Shown piece by piece: positions 49,513 to 60,812 of a stretch of 64,000 nt of DNA; position 1 is the stretch's first letter, and each line of letters starts with the position of its first letter. The position numbers and the translations under genes are program-made. The stretch covers positions 20,408,701 through 20,472,700 of the forward strand of contig OY540816.1 in assembly GCA_961205875.1 (NCBI GenBank), given 5' to 3'. Source of the DNA: Sialis fuliginosa. Its lineage: Eukaryota; Arthropoda; Insecta; Megaloptera; Sialidae. Under the pieces are notes generated by a model. The model made no database searches. It was not told the origin of the DNA and saw only the letters and a list, made by a program, of their open reading frames with translations.

Positions 49513-49585
49513 GGTATAGTTCTTCAAAAACGTGTAGTTATTTTATATAATTTTTTTATAAAAATACATTTCTTTTAATTTAATT

Positions 49586-49735
49586 AATTTTTCGGAATAC
49601 AAAATAGCCTATGTCCTTTCTCAGGATGCAAACTATCTCCCTACCAAATTTTATCAAGATCGGTTCAGCGGTTTAGCCGTGAAAAGGTAACAGACAGACA
49701 GACAAAAACGCATTTATAATATTAATAAAGATAAA
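49586..49735 (+). mobile_element. LINE 3'-end fragment
   Basis: TTCGGAATACAAAATAGCCT through GATCGGTTCAGCGGTTTAGC to a tail of ATTAATAAAGAT. Homologous to 35497-35705 in the SPAG17 intron. Confidence 0.65.
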
Positions 49736-49987
49736 TTTGATATTCCTACTTATATTTAGGTCAGAGCCGAGAATATTTTTTCTTATAAAAACAAACATTA
49801 ATCGTAGAAATTATATTTGTTGTTTTTGTTATCATTCCATTGGCAGAATTCCTAGTACATGAACTGCTCGTAAAATACCGTCTGTATAACGACACTTCTA
49901 ACCTAAATCGATACAGAACTCATAAACCTTTTTAAAAATCACAATATAAATCAACCGCAAAGTTTTACACATGTTGATTATACTAAA

Positions 49988-51260
49988 ATGTACGTCTCGA
50001 AGCGGCTATTAACTTTACTAGTCGCAGTTTTCTTCGAATTGAAAAATGCTACAAAAGTTACGAGCAAACATACTATTTTGAGCTGCGATTTCAATTTTCC
50101 AGGAGCTTTGACGTTAACTGAAATAATTCAAGTAAGTAATAACTTATATTTCCAATTTATAAGTGCAATATAAATATAATTTACAAGTGCAATTCAAAGC
50201 AAAACAATCGAATAAATTTAAAAAAAATCTATACTATACGCGTTTGACTAATTTAAAAAATATATATTTGTTTAAAAATAAATGATTTAAATATCAAGAA
50301 AATATTAAACAATTTCATTTTTTATATTTTCCACCATAAGAAAATTAATGTTTTTTATTATTTTCCAAGACTCGTGGAATTCCTTTCAAAAAAACGACAA
50401 AAACCACAAAGTACATAGTACGACAAGGATATGAAATCAGTTGCATCAAAATGACCAACTTGGACCCATTTACGCATAAGTGGATATGGTGGTGTGTCTC
50501 TACAATAGAAATCATCGAAGGGGGTCTTGGCTTCAACCACGTGTCCATACGTACCACATCACCAATCCATATGGGGTTTAAATTTCAAATAAACGTCTAC
50601 ACCAGAAAAATCAAACAAGAATACCTTCTCCCGTTTCCTTCTGCACTAAATTCGTTTAGTTTTTCTACAATTGGTAACAATGTTTTTCAAACAAACCCTA
50701 TTGCAAATTCATCTACATTTGGTTCTACTGAAATACCATCTTTGAGTTTTACTACGAATAGAACTACACCTATTTCTAGTTCTTCTATAGTTACTACTAC
50801 TCCTATTTCTAGTTCTTCTACAGTTAGTACGAATACTACCCCTATTTCTAGTACTACAAATGCTAGTAATTTTCCCCCAACTGAGGTATCATCTACAATT
50901 ATAACAACGCAAAGAACTATTTCTATTTCCTTAAATTCGACTACCAATAATCCTAATTTTGATACAGAACTTACAGAAGACGATTTAGGTATTATTATAT
51001 TTCCTGAAAGAGTAGGAATTATTAATCAAATACCTTCAAATGTAAGTGGTAATACATCGGAAATAATAACCTCAAATATTACTAATTTTGGTATGAATTC
51101 TGTCGATACAACAACAAATAACAATTCTGGAATTGTTTCAAATATTCCTGTTACAGAAATAAGTCCAAATACTACTGAATTAATTGAAATAATTGATATT
51201 ATTAATACGATAACACCAAATATTACTGTAGAAAATAATTCACTTGTTTTAGAAAATTAA
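49988..51260 (+). CDS. Secreted MBF2-like protein with Ser/Thr-rich tail, 344 aa
   Basis: Two exons, 49988-50131 and 50370-51260, join in phase 0 (344 codons plus TAA). Residues 1-20 (MYVSKRLLTLLVAVFF) form a signal peptide. Residues about 45-105 fit the insect MBF2 family pattern: IVRQGYEISCIKMTNLD, then WWCVSTIEIIEGGLGFNHVS and MGFKFQINVYT, with two cysteines. MBF2 proteins are mostly small secreted proteins of unclear role, first described as a transcription co-activator. Here the domain is followed by about 235 residues rich in Ser, Thr, Asn and Ile, with short repeats such as TTPISSSS and many NxT/S sites, a mucin-like tail not usual in the family. Codon use is very AT-rich. Family assignment is from motif recognition and moderately sure; coding status is sure from the open 297-codon exon and clean splice. 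Confidence 0.78.
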
Positions 51261-51475
51261 GATTTATTTTTTAACTAGTTTTGATGAAGAATCTACAGAA
51301 ACAAATGTAATAAGCATTGACTTACCTGAAACGAAGCAACATTAAATATTGCTTTAGAAACTACAGCTTTTTTTAGAAAATGATGATTTAAATTCTATTG
51401 AATTTATTGATGTAATATCCACAAATATCTTAGCAAATGATTCATTTATTGTAAATAATACATAATCTCTGGAAA
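51261..51475 (+). pseudogene. Decayed extension of the MBF2-like tail
   Basis: After the stop, the same style of sequence continues with stops: 51389-51463 reads SIEFIDVISTNILANDSF in one frame, resembling ELIEIIDIINTITPNITV before the stop. It looks like a further repeat unit lost to a premature stop, or an old duplicate. Confidence 0.4.
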
Positions 51476-53300
51476 TAAATATAGATATATTCTCACAAAA
51501 ACTTAAAACAATATAACAATATTTAATATTACTTTTCCCCTATCTTCGAATATTAAAAAATCTACAAAATTATTAATTTTTGTTTAGTTTTGTAATTAAC
51601 ACCGCAACAAATAATTCTAACTTCTAAGAAAATCCTAACATGTTTATGGTATTTCAACAAAACCATTAAAAAACTGTTACTAAAATAAATATAGTACCAA
51701 CGTAGATAAATAAAAATCTGTCGTCACAATAATTATAACTTTAATTAGTTCTCAATAAATTAACTTTTAGTTAATTAGAGTCCTACAGATGAAGACCTAA
51801 TATTTTTAGTATTTTTACTGTTTAAATGTGTAAATGATATAATTATCAATTTAAAATAAGGATATGTGTAAATATAAGTAATTATTATTTATGTATTTGA
51901 ACTATTTTCAATATATTTATAGATTATTTGAATCTATGAATAGAAAATAGCAAGTGTTACTGAAATATGTACAAATAATTATTATCTCTTGCCAAAGTTT
52001 CTTTAATAAAATTCTAACACTGAAGTTATGTTCATTGATTAATAATTTTAAATTCCCTTAAAAATGTGTTCTTCCCAAATTCCCAATAAAAGTAGCTGGA
52101 CAAAGAAATGATAAAAATAGATGTTTACTCAAAAACTAAAACAATTTCTACAAAAAATAAACAAATGACGATTCAGATTATTGGAAAATTCCGTTACTAC
52201 TCGATTAAATGTTGTAGAAATGAATAATTTGCTCTAAATATAGAAACAGGTGTACCCAGACAACCAACAATCAAACAAAGAAATTACTAAAATAGCATAA
52301 CTGTAGACATAAACAAAAAAATAATTTTCAAATCCATAAAATGAAATAATGCAATTCATTCAAGGTTTTAATTTTTATAAGATAAATTAATTTATTTTAG
52401 GTTATAAAAGCTTCATGTTTCCAAGGGAACAACAATTGAAGAAATTTAATTCAACAATTAATAAAACTGATTCAAATGACATTGATGAAGACAGCAACAT
52501 ATGAAGTGTCATCATTATAGACCCTGAATATAGGTGATATCAGTCAGACAACAATTAAATAAAGAAATAACCAAAATAACTACAATGACCCTAATTATGA
52601 TCTATACATTTATAGGTGGCCATGTACAAAAAGAATAATAATAAAACAAGAGATATTCTACAAGTGATTTCTACAGTTTGTTTTTGGTTTGTTAATGTTT
52701 TCTCACCAACAGATGCGCTTGTTTATTTTCACTAATGCTACTTTTAGGCGTCGATGAGTGAAAGAATGATTTGGTTTGGTTAATCAGCGAGAAGAAGAAG
52801 AGTTTGTATTCATTAACGATACGAGTTTCTCTAGGTATTTCTATTTTTAAATATACAGTGATTAAGAATTTACGTAGTCGAATGTACTAGTTGAAGACCG
52901 GAGTTAAGTATAAAAGAAAATAAATTAAAATGTTAGAAGATACATACATCAATTCTTCGCTGAAAAAATACGTTTAAATATTCCGGTGTCACTAAAATTT
53001 AAGTTGGTATTGGTAGTAATTATCAAACTATAACAATTGACATTTTAAATTGCGATTGTTACCAACTGAAGAAATGATTATAGAAAATAAATTGAAATTA
53101 TTCAAAATTTGTAACTTATTTGACTAAAAACGTTATCTTACAAACGATTTTTTTTAAAATAAATTTGTAAAATGACAAAATAAAATGAGTTTCTAATTTT
53201 GGCAAGATTTCGCAGAAATATTCCATATTATGATGAAAAGATTATACAACAAATAAACACAAATTACTAAGAATCATTTTATTTATTATTTCATCCAAAA
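51476..53300. other. AT-rich DNA, no gene seen
   Basis: Extremely AT-rich with short A/T runs. I see no coding frame, RNA gene or clear transposon. Confidence 0.45.
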
Positions 53301-54090
53301 ACATTAAAATTTCAATTACAACAATAGCGAAATTTAAATTTTGCGCTGTAATAAATTTAAAAATGGTAGCAAGCAATGTACAACTTTTATATTTAAAATT
53401 AAACACACCGTTTTCCCCAGTTAATAATCAATGGGCCATTGACCTCTATATATACCTGACGAATTTTCATTTAATATCTATATTCGAATCTCGCGTTGTA
53501 ATTGAAATTTTATACTTTAAATGGTAGCAAATACTGTATACATAATTTAAATATCAACAATGATAAAAGTTAACTGTCAACAATTAAAAAATTCAAATCT
53601 AGCGCTAAAATTAACCCAGCAAACGGTAGCAACCAATGCTACACTGACCTCTACTGCCGTACATGGCGTAACTTATGATTAAAATTATTAAATTATATGA
53701 ATTTAACAAATGGTAACAAACATTAATATTAACGTATTTCTTATGTGTTGAGAATTTACATATATTACAGCAATAACAAATTTTAAATATTTCACTACAA
53801 AAAATTAACATTGAGTATAAAAACAATCCAACACTGACCTCTATTTACTTTTTAATATATTTATTTAAAATTTTGAATGCAACAATGATAAAATTCAAAT
53901 ATTGCGCTATAGTTAAACTAACGTATTGAATAAAACAGTGCATCACTGACCTCTATTTACACTCTAGACATATCCCATATATTTATTTAAAATTTTGAAT
54001 GCAACAATGACAAAATTCAAATATTTTGCTACAGTTTAACGTATTGTATAAAACAGTGCATCACTGACCTCTATTATCATCCATTGCGTA
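53300..54090. repeat. Degenerate tandem array marked by CACTGACCTCTATT
   Basis: The marker (TTGACCTCTATA or CACTGACCTCTATT) occurs at about 53439, 53645, 53833, 53945 and 54063. The last two units (about 112-118 bp) are highly alike, sharing TTTAAAATTTTGAATGCAAC and AAATTCAAATATT. Confidence 0.75.
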
Positions 54091-55603
54091 TCTCTTGTGC
54101 GTAATGAGGAACGCACGGGGCATATCTCGTTCAACAATGAGTATTATCACGCCCGGTAGCACATTTTTGTCGCACAAACTTACACAGACTCCCGTTGAGG
54201 AGCAGCAAACTGACTCAGCAGCCAGTGTGTGTGGGGTAGTGTACTTACAACAGATGTATCTTGAGAGTGCCTGCGCTATTTTAAGCGCGTGCCGACACAG
54301 ACCATGTGTTTATATGCCCCCTTCAGGGAATTTATTTAGTAATAAAAATCTTCTACCCCTCCTAGATGTCAGGATTTAAGTTGGTCTCAGTTTTTTATAT
54401 CTCGAATTTGTACTTATTGATAATTGTTTTTATTTTTTTGAGTATATGGTTCTTGAAAGACAGGAATTCAAAAAACAAACTGACTAACTTGATTTCATTT
54501 ATTTACTAATAATACAAAAGAAATCACCCATTCAGCCTTTGAGGCATGTACGCAAGAAATTGCAGGTGGTCCTTATTTTCTGCTCAATACAAATATCCTT
54601 TTTATCTCTCTTGAATAAAGACACAGTCGAATTGTAGATAAAAAGTCTAAGAAATATGTCAGGTGTTGTTTCTGGACCCCCATAAAGGGTGTGGGGGTGA
54701 CAAGGCTCTAGCTTGGGGTCCGGCACGGGGAGTAAACAAGCTTTTTCTTGCCGTAAAAAAATTTCTTAAATTTCTAAGCGAGAAAGGGCCCGCTGAAAAT
54801 TCTACTCTTCAATAAAATGTGGGAACCATGTTTAATTTATGTAAATATTACAAAATTTAAAATTGTAATAAATTCCTAAAAAAACATACTATTTTTCTCC
54901 CCCTCCCCCTAATTTAATAATGCAACTAATTTCAATTAGAATAATCATCTTTGAAAAAAAATCATACATGCAAGCACATTATCGTCATTGTGGAAGTTTC
55001 TTCACCTGATGATAATAACTCAAGATTCCGCCAAGGCTTGTCGTTCTAAGGCTGTTCCAGAGTTGGCCAAATCTTGGGTAAAGAATAGGTGACCCAAAGG
55101 TCGGTATCTAAAGGTTGGTCCAATTTTGGGTAAAGAACATGTGACCAAAACTCGGTATCTGAAGGTCGGCTTAGACTGGAGCTAATATCGAAAAAGCAAC
55201 ACTGGCAACACAATATTGGGCTAAGCTTGGGCCCATTGTCAAGGCTGGTATTTCCTACATGGGGGACTATAAGAATTAAATATGTCATTTATAAAAATAT
55301 CGATTATTTGTATACAGTATAGTAAGTCACTTTGTTTTCAAGCAGTTCATATTAAAAAACTGTGTATTACGTTGTTGTAATATGCAACACTTTTTTGTAG
55401 TTTCCATATTCACAGTAAAGTACCGATTTCTTGGGAATAGAAATATATAGATTCTTTCAACGAATCCTGGTTTAAGAATACTGTCAGCAAATAACCAGAA
55501 GTAATATTAATACATGTACTATCGAAATTCTCACGACCCAACCAATCAGGGCCGTAACTACCATCGGGGATGCAGGGGCAGTACCCCCCCCCTCCAAACA
55601 AGG
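54091..55603. other. Intergenic DNA with a GC-richer patch and a two-unit repeat
   Basis: 54090-54320 is GC-richer but without a convincing gene. At 55058-55160 a segment of about 58 bp is repeated twice (GGGTAAAGAATAGGTGACCC and GGGTAAAGAACATGTGACCA). Confidence 0.4.
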
Positions 55604-55795
55604 AGGATATATAAACAAAATAAAAGGTTATAATTTAAAAAAAAAGCAAACTATATTTGCGGAATTTGGTAATTAAATTGATTAAATAAAGAGTTATTTG
55701 TTTTATTAGTAACATGAGTTCATGAGAATTACAAAAAAAAAGCCCGTCAATCACAAAAACAGTAAACCTTGCTCTTATAGTGGCCAAATCGAAAA
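55604..55795 (-). mobile_element. MITE family 1, partial inverted copy
   Basis: Matches 17480-17650 (for example TTGGTAATTAAATTGATTAA); the outer half is missing. With 57762-58156 it recreates the head-to-head arrangement seen at 17.1-18.6 kb, with about 2 kb between. Confidence 0.7.
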
Positions 55796-55999
55796 CTTTA
55801 AATTATCTACAATATTTAAACTTTTTTTTAATAATAAAACTCATATGCTACACAATGTTCTAAATTACATTCAAAAGAACAAACAATATTTTGTAAAGTT
55901 TATTTTTATCAACCGTTTCAGTTTCATGTGTCCCTGATCAAAAATACTTAAAATGATCTGCAACTTTGTGAATCAAGGTGGATATTTTTTTAAATAATT

Positions 56000-56200
56000 C
56001 ATCTGATATTGAACGTGGTAGGCTTTGGAAGACGCGTGCCACCGTCGCGCCGCCCCGTGGCCAGATATAGAACTACGTGACTCACCGACAAAGCTCGTCG
56101 TTGCAACGGATGCGAGTGCGTGCTTGTGCGTGTGTGTGTATGTCTGTTGTTGAACAACAGCACTGCATGGAGATCTATTTTGATTTTATTTGAGTCCTTG
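56000..56200. promoter_or_regulatory. GC-rich island
   Basis: CG-rich patch with a GTGTGTGTGT tract. On the minus strand a GTCG|GTGAGT site could be a donor of a first exon (candidate far-upstream Scratch exon). No open frame supports coding. Confidence 0.2.
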
Positions 56201-56440
56201 GAAACCATCGTGGCCCGGCATTGAACCCTGGCCATTGCACTAAATAGCAGAGCAAAATGTATTATCTAGTCCAGGTTAAATGAATTATGACAAAAGAAAA
56301 CGAAATGCAGAAGTCAATGTGACTTTTTTCAAAAAAGTGTGAAAAAATATAATACGAAACTTAACTACAATACTATAATTATAAAAGTAGTAAGAATATA
56401 ATGTTGTATGTCCATTATGGTGTTCACTCATATTGCATCT

Positions 56441-56941
56441 GTTCTTTGTGACCAAAAAATAAGGTAGCCATAAATTCAGCGTTTACAATTAATATTTAAT
56501 GCACTTTAAATAGCAATTTTCATGTTTTTCTAAAAGATACTACTTTTTCTCAATTTTTCTCATTTTTCTTTATATATTATGACTTTTTCTAGTAGTTGGC
56601 AAATTTTTAAAAAAGAAGAAGACTTTTTAAATTAATTTATAAATTCCATCTCCCAAGAAAATCATTTTTTTGTTTTTGGCAAATTTACCAAATTTTTATG
56701 TTTTATCAATTTTCTCTGGAGATGGAATTTACAAATTAATTTTTTTTTTATTTAAAAATTAGTGAGCTTCCAGAAAAAGTCATAATATATGAGAAAAATT
56801 TAGAAAAAAGTAGTATTTTTTTAGAAAAACATGAAAATTGCTATTTAAAATACACGTTAAATTTAAAATGCATTGAGCATAGCCTAAATATTAAATGTCA
56901 ATGCTGAGTTTGTGGCTACCTTATTTTTTGGCCATAAAGAA
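56441..56941. mobile_element. 500-bp foldback element
   Basis: Left arm CCAAAAAATAAGGTAGCCAT, right arm GGCTACCTTATTTTTTGGCC; inversion continues through AAATAGCAATTTTCATGTTTT and AATTCCATCTCC to the centre near 56680, so almost the whole element is one imperfect hairpin. Confidence 0.8.
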
Positions 56942-57261
56942 CAGCTTGGGGGGGGGGGGTATATTTGAAAATATTTGTATACTGAGTTAGTCGCTTTGTC
57001 TGCTGAACAGTGAAAGTCTGGCGACAACATCTCAGCGGTAATTGTGTGTAAGTGTCCCCAACAAGTTGTTCGAGAGCAGCTGTTGAACATAGATCGTGTG
57101 CAAATTCCCCTGCAGTACGGCACGCGCCACAAACACAGGGACGTACTCACAATATTGTTATCAATCTTATAATTAACATAATCACATCTAGAAATAAAAT
57201 ATATTCTACAGTAAGAAGCTTCCATTACTTACCTAAGGCTTTGGGTAGGGAGGGGAGTTCG

Positions 57262-57521
57262 CAGAGGCGTATTTACCATGGGGCCATGGCCTAGGGCGGC
57301 AGGCTGAGAGGGGCGGTAGATTTTAAAAATTGAATATAGCATATTTAAAAAAAATATGTATAGGGAAATAAAAAATGAGTAGCGTGACTAAAAAAAAAAA
57401 GGTCATCAGTTTTTTATGTACATTATATTTTATTTTTTTTGACCAGGGCGGTAATTATTTTTTACCCAGGGCGGCATTTTTTTTTTGGCCCAGGGCGGCA
57501 CTTAACGTAAATACGCCACTG
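57262..57521. mobile_element. hAT-like MITE with perfect 8-bp target duplication
   Basis: Flanked by GGAGTTCG at 57254-57261 and 57522-57529. Left end CAGAGGCGTATTTACCATGG, right end inverted CAGTGGCGTATTTACGTTAA. The interior repeats CAGGGCGG. No transposase. Confidence 0.85.
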
Positions 57522-57761
57522 GGAGTTCGTAAAACCTTACAAAAATTTTACTTGAAGGAGGGAAGGAGTCAAAAACGTTACTTAGGCAAAGCTTTTTTCT
57601 AATTTATTATTATTATTATTTTGCCACTACTATACATACCTATATTTAAAAAAAAAACGTAAGGATAGAGAAGAGGGTTACCTTATACTTACGGACCATT
57701 ATATGGGGGGAGAGGGTTAAAAATTTCGATTTAATTACGTAATTAACTGACGCTTTTTTAA

Positions 57762-58156
57762 ATTATATTATATTTTATTTTGTTTATGTTTTTTATCCAG
57801 TAATAGATAAAGTAAAACCAGTAATGAGCATGCAGTGATGGACACTTGTTAATGATTACAAAATGATAAATACTACAACACAAAAGATATAAAGAAAGAA
57901 TCGTCAAATTTGAAACAATGTAAAGCAGTTGCTATGATAATATAATAATTAATAAATAAATTAGTTTAAATGTCCACCATTTTGACACCTATTGGCCGAT
58001 CGTCATCAAATCACGCTGTTAGACAGTTAAATGTATATAGATTAATATTCAGAAATGGTAGTAATCAAATATCAACAAATATTTCTAATTCAGTACATTT
58101 AATTAAAAAATAGCCATTACTGGGGTCATACCCAAAACTGGTGCTAGTACCTTATA
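57762..58156 (+). mobile_element. MITE family 1, 5'-truncated copy
   Basis: Matches the right three quarters of copy B, ending GGTGCTAGTACCTTATAT. Confidence 0.7.
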
Positions 58157-58295
58157 TGAGATGCAAAAAAATAAATGAAAAATTTACTAGATACAGTTAA
58201 TCGGTATGGCTTGTGAAAGGTTAGGTTATAACGAAATAATCGGTGGTTTGTAGCAACAACAAAATGAAAACAAGAAGTTGCATAGTTTTACTTAC

Positions 58296-58445
58296 TTATA
58301 GAAACTGTCGCGACGCATGTAGACTAAGGTAGATGTGTGAGGTGCCAGGGGCGGGCGGGGCGCGAGGGGCGCCCGCCGAATGTAAAAATAGCCCCCGTCG
58401 ACGCGGCGCGAGATCACACCGTGCGACAACATGGCGTCAACAGGC
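58296..58445. promoter_or_regulatory. GC-rich island, candidate promoter/first exon on the minus strand
   Basis: About 80% G+C core (GCGGGCGGGGCGCGAGGGGC) in AT-rich DNA. On the minus strand it ends with CTATAA|GTAAGT, a strong donor, preceded by a short open stretch MRRDSFY. It is 12 kb upstream of the Scratch exons and in the right orientation to be its 5' exon; phase does not join directly to 46452, so an intermediate exon would be needed. Confidence 0.3.
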
Positions 58446-58516
58446 CTGGATCTATCGAAAATTATCTTACCTTACCTTCATAAAATATCCACATTATCTT
58501 CTTAATTAAACTGAAT

Positions 58517-59330
58517 CACTGATTCTTCAGTGAAGAGTTATGCCACGAATGAATCAGTAATTTTTTTAGAAAATCACCTCTCGCTAAGGCGACTATTACA
58601 CTATCAAATAAATATGTCAAAGATCTTTGACAAAGATTTGATCATATTTCTTTGATAAAATACGATATTTTGTTCTATTACACTACATAAAACATTTGAT
58701 AATATTTTCTTAGTATTATCTAGGGATATTTTCTTCTTTTTTGGTGCATTTTGATAATCAATGCGTGGATGTTCGTCAGTTGACGCGATCGAGGTTTGAA
58801 TTTACAACTGTGTATTGCAGTTTTTATAATCAATAAGAAGATTATCATATAAAACTGGATTATGTTGATATTAATATGTCAGTGATAACTTGGTAGTCGC
58901 CATTTTGATTTATCTGTCAAAAAAACTTTGATCAAATATGTGTCATTAACTATGATCATATAAATATTATGAAAGTAAATATTATAAAAGTTGACTTATT
59001 ACACTGTCATATTTCTTTGATCAATGAAATTTTATCATATTTCTTTGATAGTGTAATAGCCGCCTAAGGAATCGTATTTCCAAATTGTATAAAAAAAATC
59101 TAATCCAAAGTTACCACAACTTTTTTTAAATTATTTCGTTTAAGATTTGTTAGAAAAGTCACTGATTTTTCAGTGAACAGTGAATGCCACGGATGAATCA
59201 GTAATTTTTTTAGAAATCACCGAAGTAAACTCTCGCTAAAAAATCGTATTTCTAAATTGTATAAAAAAATCTAATCCAAAGTTACCACAACTTTTTTTTT
59301 AATTTTATCGTTTAAGATTTGTTAGGTTAC
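58517..59330. repeat. Tandem duplication, one copy split by a MITE
   Basis: The ~165-bp unit (CACTGATT...GAATCAGTAATTTTTTTAGA...TCGCTAA...AATCGTATTTC...AAGATTTGTTAG) occurs intact at about 59158-59325 and interrupted at 58517-58587 plus 59065-59150. Confidence 0.85.
58588..59064. mobile_element. PIF/Harbinger-like MITE, 477 bp
   Basis: Ends GGCGACTATTACACTATCAA and inverted GGCGGCTATTACACTATCAA, flanked by TAA on both sides (58585-58587, 59065-59067). A 3-bp TAA duplication suits PIF/Harbinger. The uninterrupted sister unit reads TCGCTAAAAAATCG, confirming the insertion point. Confidence 0.8.
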
Positions 59331-59857
59331 TTTTAGACAGCTGCTAAGGCAGTATTTCGGTGTGATTTTTTTTATACATATTTGGAAAGTGAAATATATT
59401 GGGAGCGTTCACGTCTGACCAACGAACAACGAGCTTTGATTGGTTGATTCATGGAATTTCTGGTGGAATGTACCAGAAATTAAAATAATGTGATTTTTTA
59501 AGCGTGTAAGAAGAGAGAAAGAACAATTTTTATAAACAATGTTTTTTCATGCTATAAATAGTCGCTTTATAGAAAATTGACAGTATTTAGAGGAAGAAGA
59601 ATTTAGAGAGAAGAAATATTTCCAGGAATGGAGGAATTCCCAAACGTGTTATGTTTCAAGAGGGCACACGTCAAGGGTCGGAAGTGATTAGCCTATGTGA
59701 GGGGTGGGGGTCACAGGTCGTGTGTCTGGGGCTCGTCTGGCCACAACCCCTCAGCCCGGATGTCTAGAGGTCATATCCGGGTCGGAAAACCTGCACGCTA
59801 ACATATTGTATACTTTATGTATATAATATAATAGTAGTGACGTTAAATATAAATAAA
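59331..59857. other. Intergenic DNA with a GC-richer patch (59640-59790)
   Basis: The patch contains GAGGGGTGGGGGTCACAGG and CATATCCGGGTCGGAAAACC. I cannot assign it; probably transposon-derived or an unknown exon. Confidence 0.3.
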
Positions 59858-60008
59858 AACAAACTTGTTTGTTTATACGTCAAAATTTATTAATTTATTA
59901 TTTAATTGTTACTTATTATATTTTAGCCTGACGATGATTCTGTGAATCGAAAGCTTGCGTTTTCCTCTTCTTTAATAAATTTTGACGTATAAACAAACAA
60001 GTTTGTTT
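59858..60008 (+). repeat. Inverted repeat enclosing a hammerhead-like core
   Basis: Arms AACAAACTTGTTTGTTTATA and its complement flank CTGACGA (59928-59934), stem GATTC/GAATC with TGT loop, and GAAA (59949-59952). This is the hammerhead order CUGANGA-stem II-GAAA. Stem III and the cleavage triplet are not clear, so activity is doubtful. Confidence 0.5.
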
Positions 60009-60509
60009 TTCTTTATGTATATAGTTATGTATTCAGTCAGAAATCAAAAATGCACTTTTTGTCAAATTTTGTAATTAGTTTTAATCAAAATAACTTTCGC
60101 ACTTTTTTATTTGCAATTACAGAAATTATTTGTAAGCCTTTTAAGATAATTACTAATTTATTATATCAGCATTAAATTCAATTTACCTTCTGGTATCATC
60201 CCCTTTTAAACCAAAATAATTATGGGAATTTTATATGATAATATTTATTTAAATAAAATCCAGTTAATTTTAACTTTTTAAGAATCAACCCATATTTAAT
60301 TTAGGGGTATAATAAATTCTTTAAATTTGTAGAGAAAACTCTATACACAATGGTTTAATATGGTTAAAAACTAAATTTTAAGTTTAGATAATAACCGTAA
60401 AAAAGTACATATATCTTCATTTTTAGCTTTTATTGATTTTTCATAAAATCTTACATAATATAAATCTGTACCCCTGTTATTGGGTGCTGTTTAATTATTT
60501 AAACCACTA

Positions 60510-60812
60510 ATGTCCGGTATTATAAAGGAGCTCGCAAAATTTGCTAGCTTGCAAGCACTTTAAAATGGGGTATTAATTTTGTACTAGTATCTATGGATTA
60601 GCTATGGAATTTAAATTAATTGTAACGCAGTTGGCATCTTTGACCGTACAAAATAATTTTCATAATATCACCACTGTTTTATTACCGTTGGCATTTACCT
60701 ACAACGCGCGCGCGAAACTTGTCAAAGTCTTCAACAAACTCCAAGAGAACTGTCATATAAGTTTGATATCTCATTTGAGAGTGCTTGCAAGCTCCTATAT
60801 AATACCGGACAT
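60510..60812 (+). mobile_element. MITE family 2, copy 3
   Basis: Ends ATGTCCGGTATTATAAAGGA and inverted ATGTCCGGTATTATATAGGA. The frame running out at 61035 is element sequence continuing into flank; the other strand is open too. Confidence 0.85.

Noticed and set aside
57375..57602. 75-codon frame
   Set aside because: Lies largely within the hAT-like MITE at 57262-57521 and is interrupted in meaning by its target duplication.
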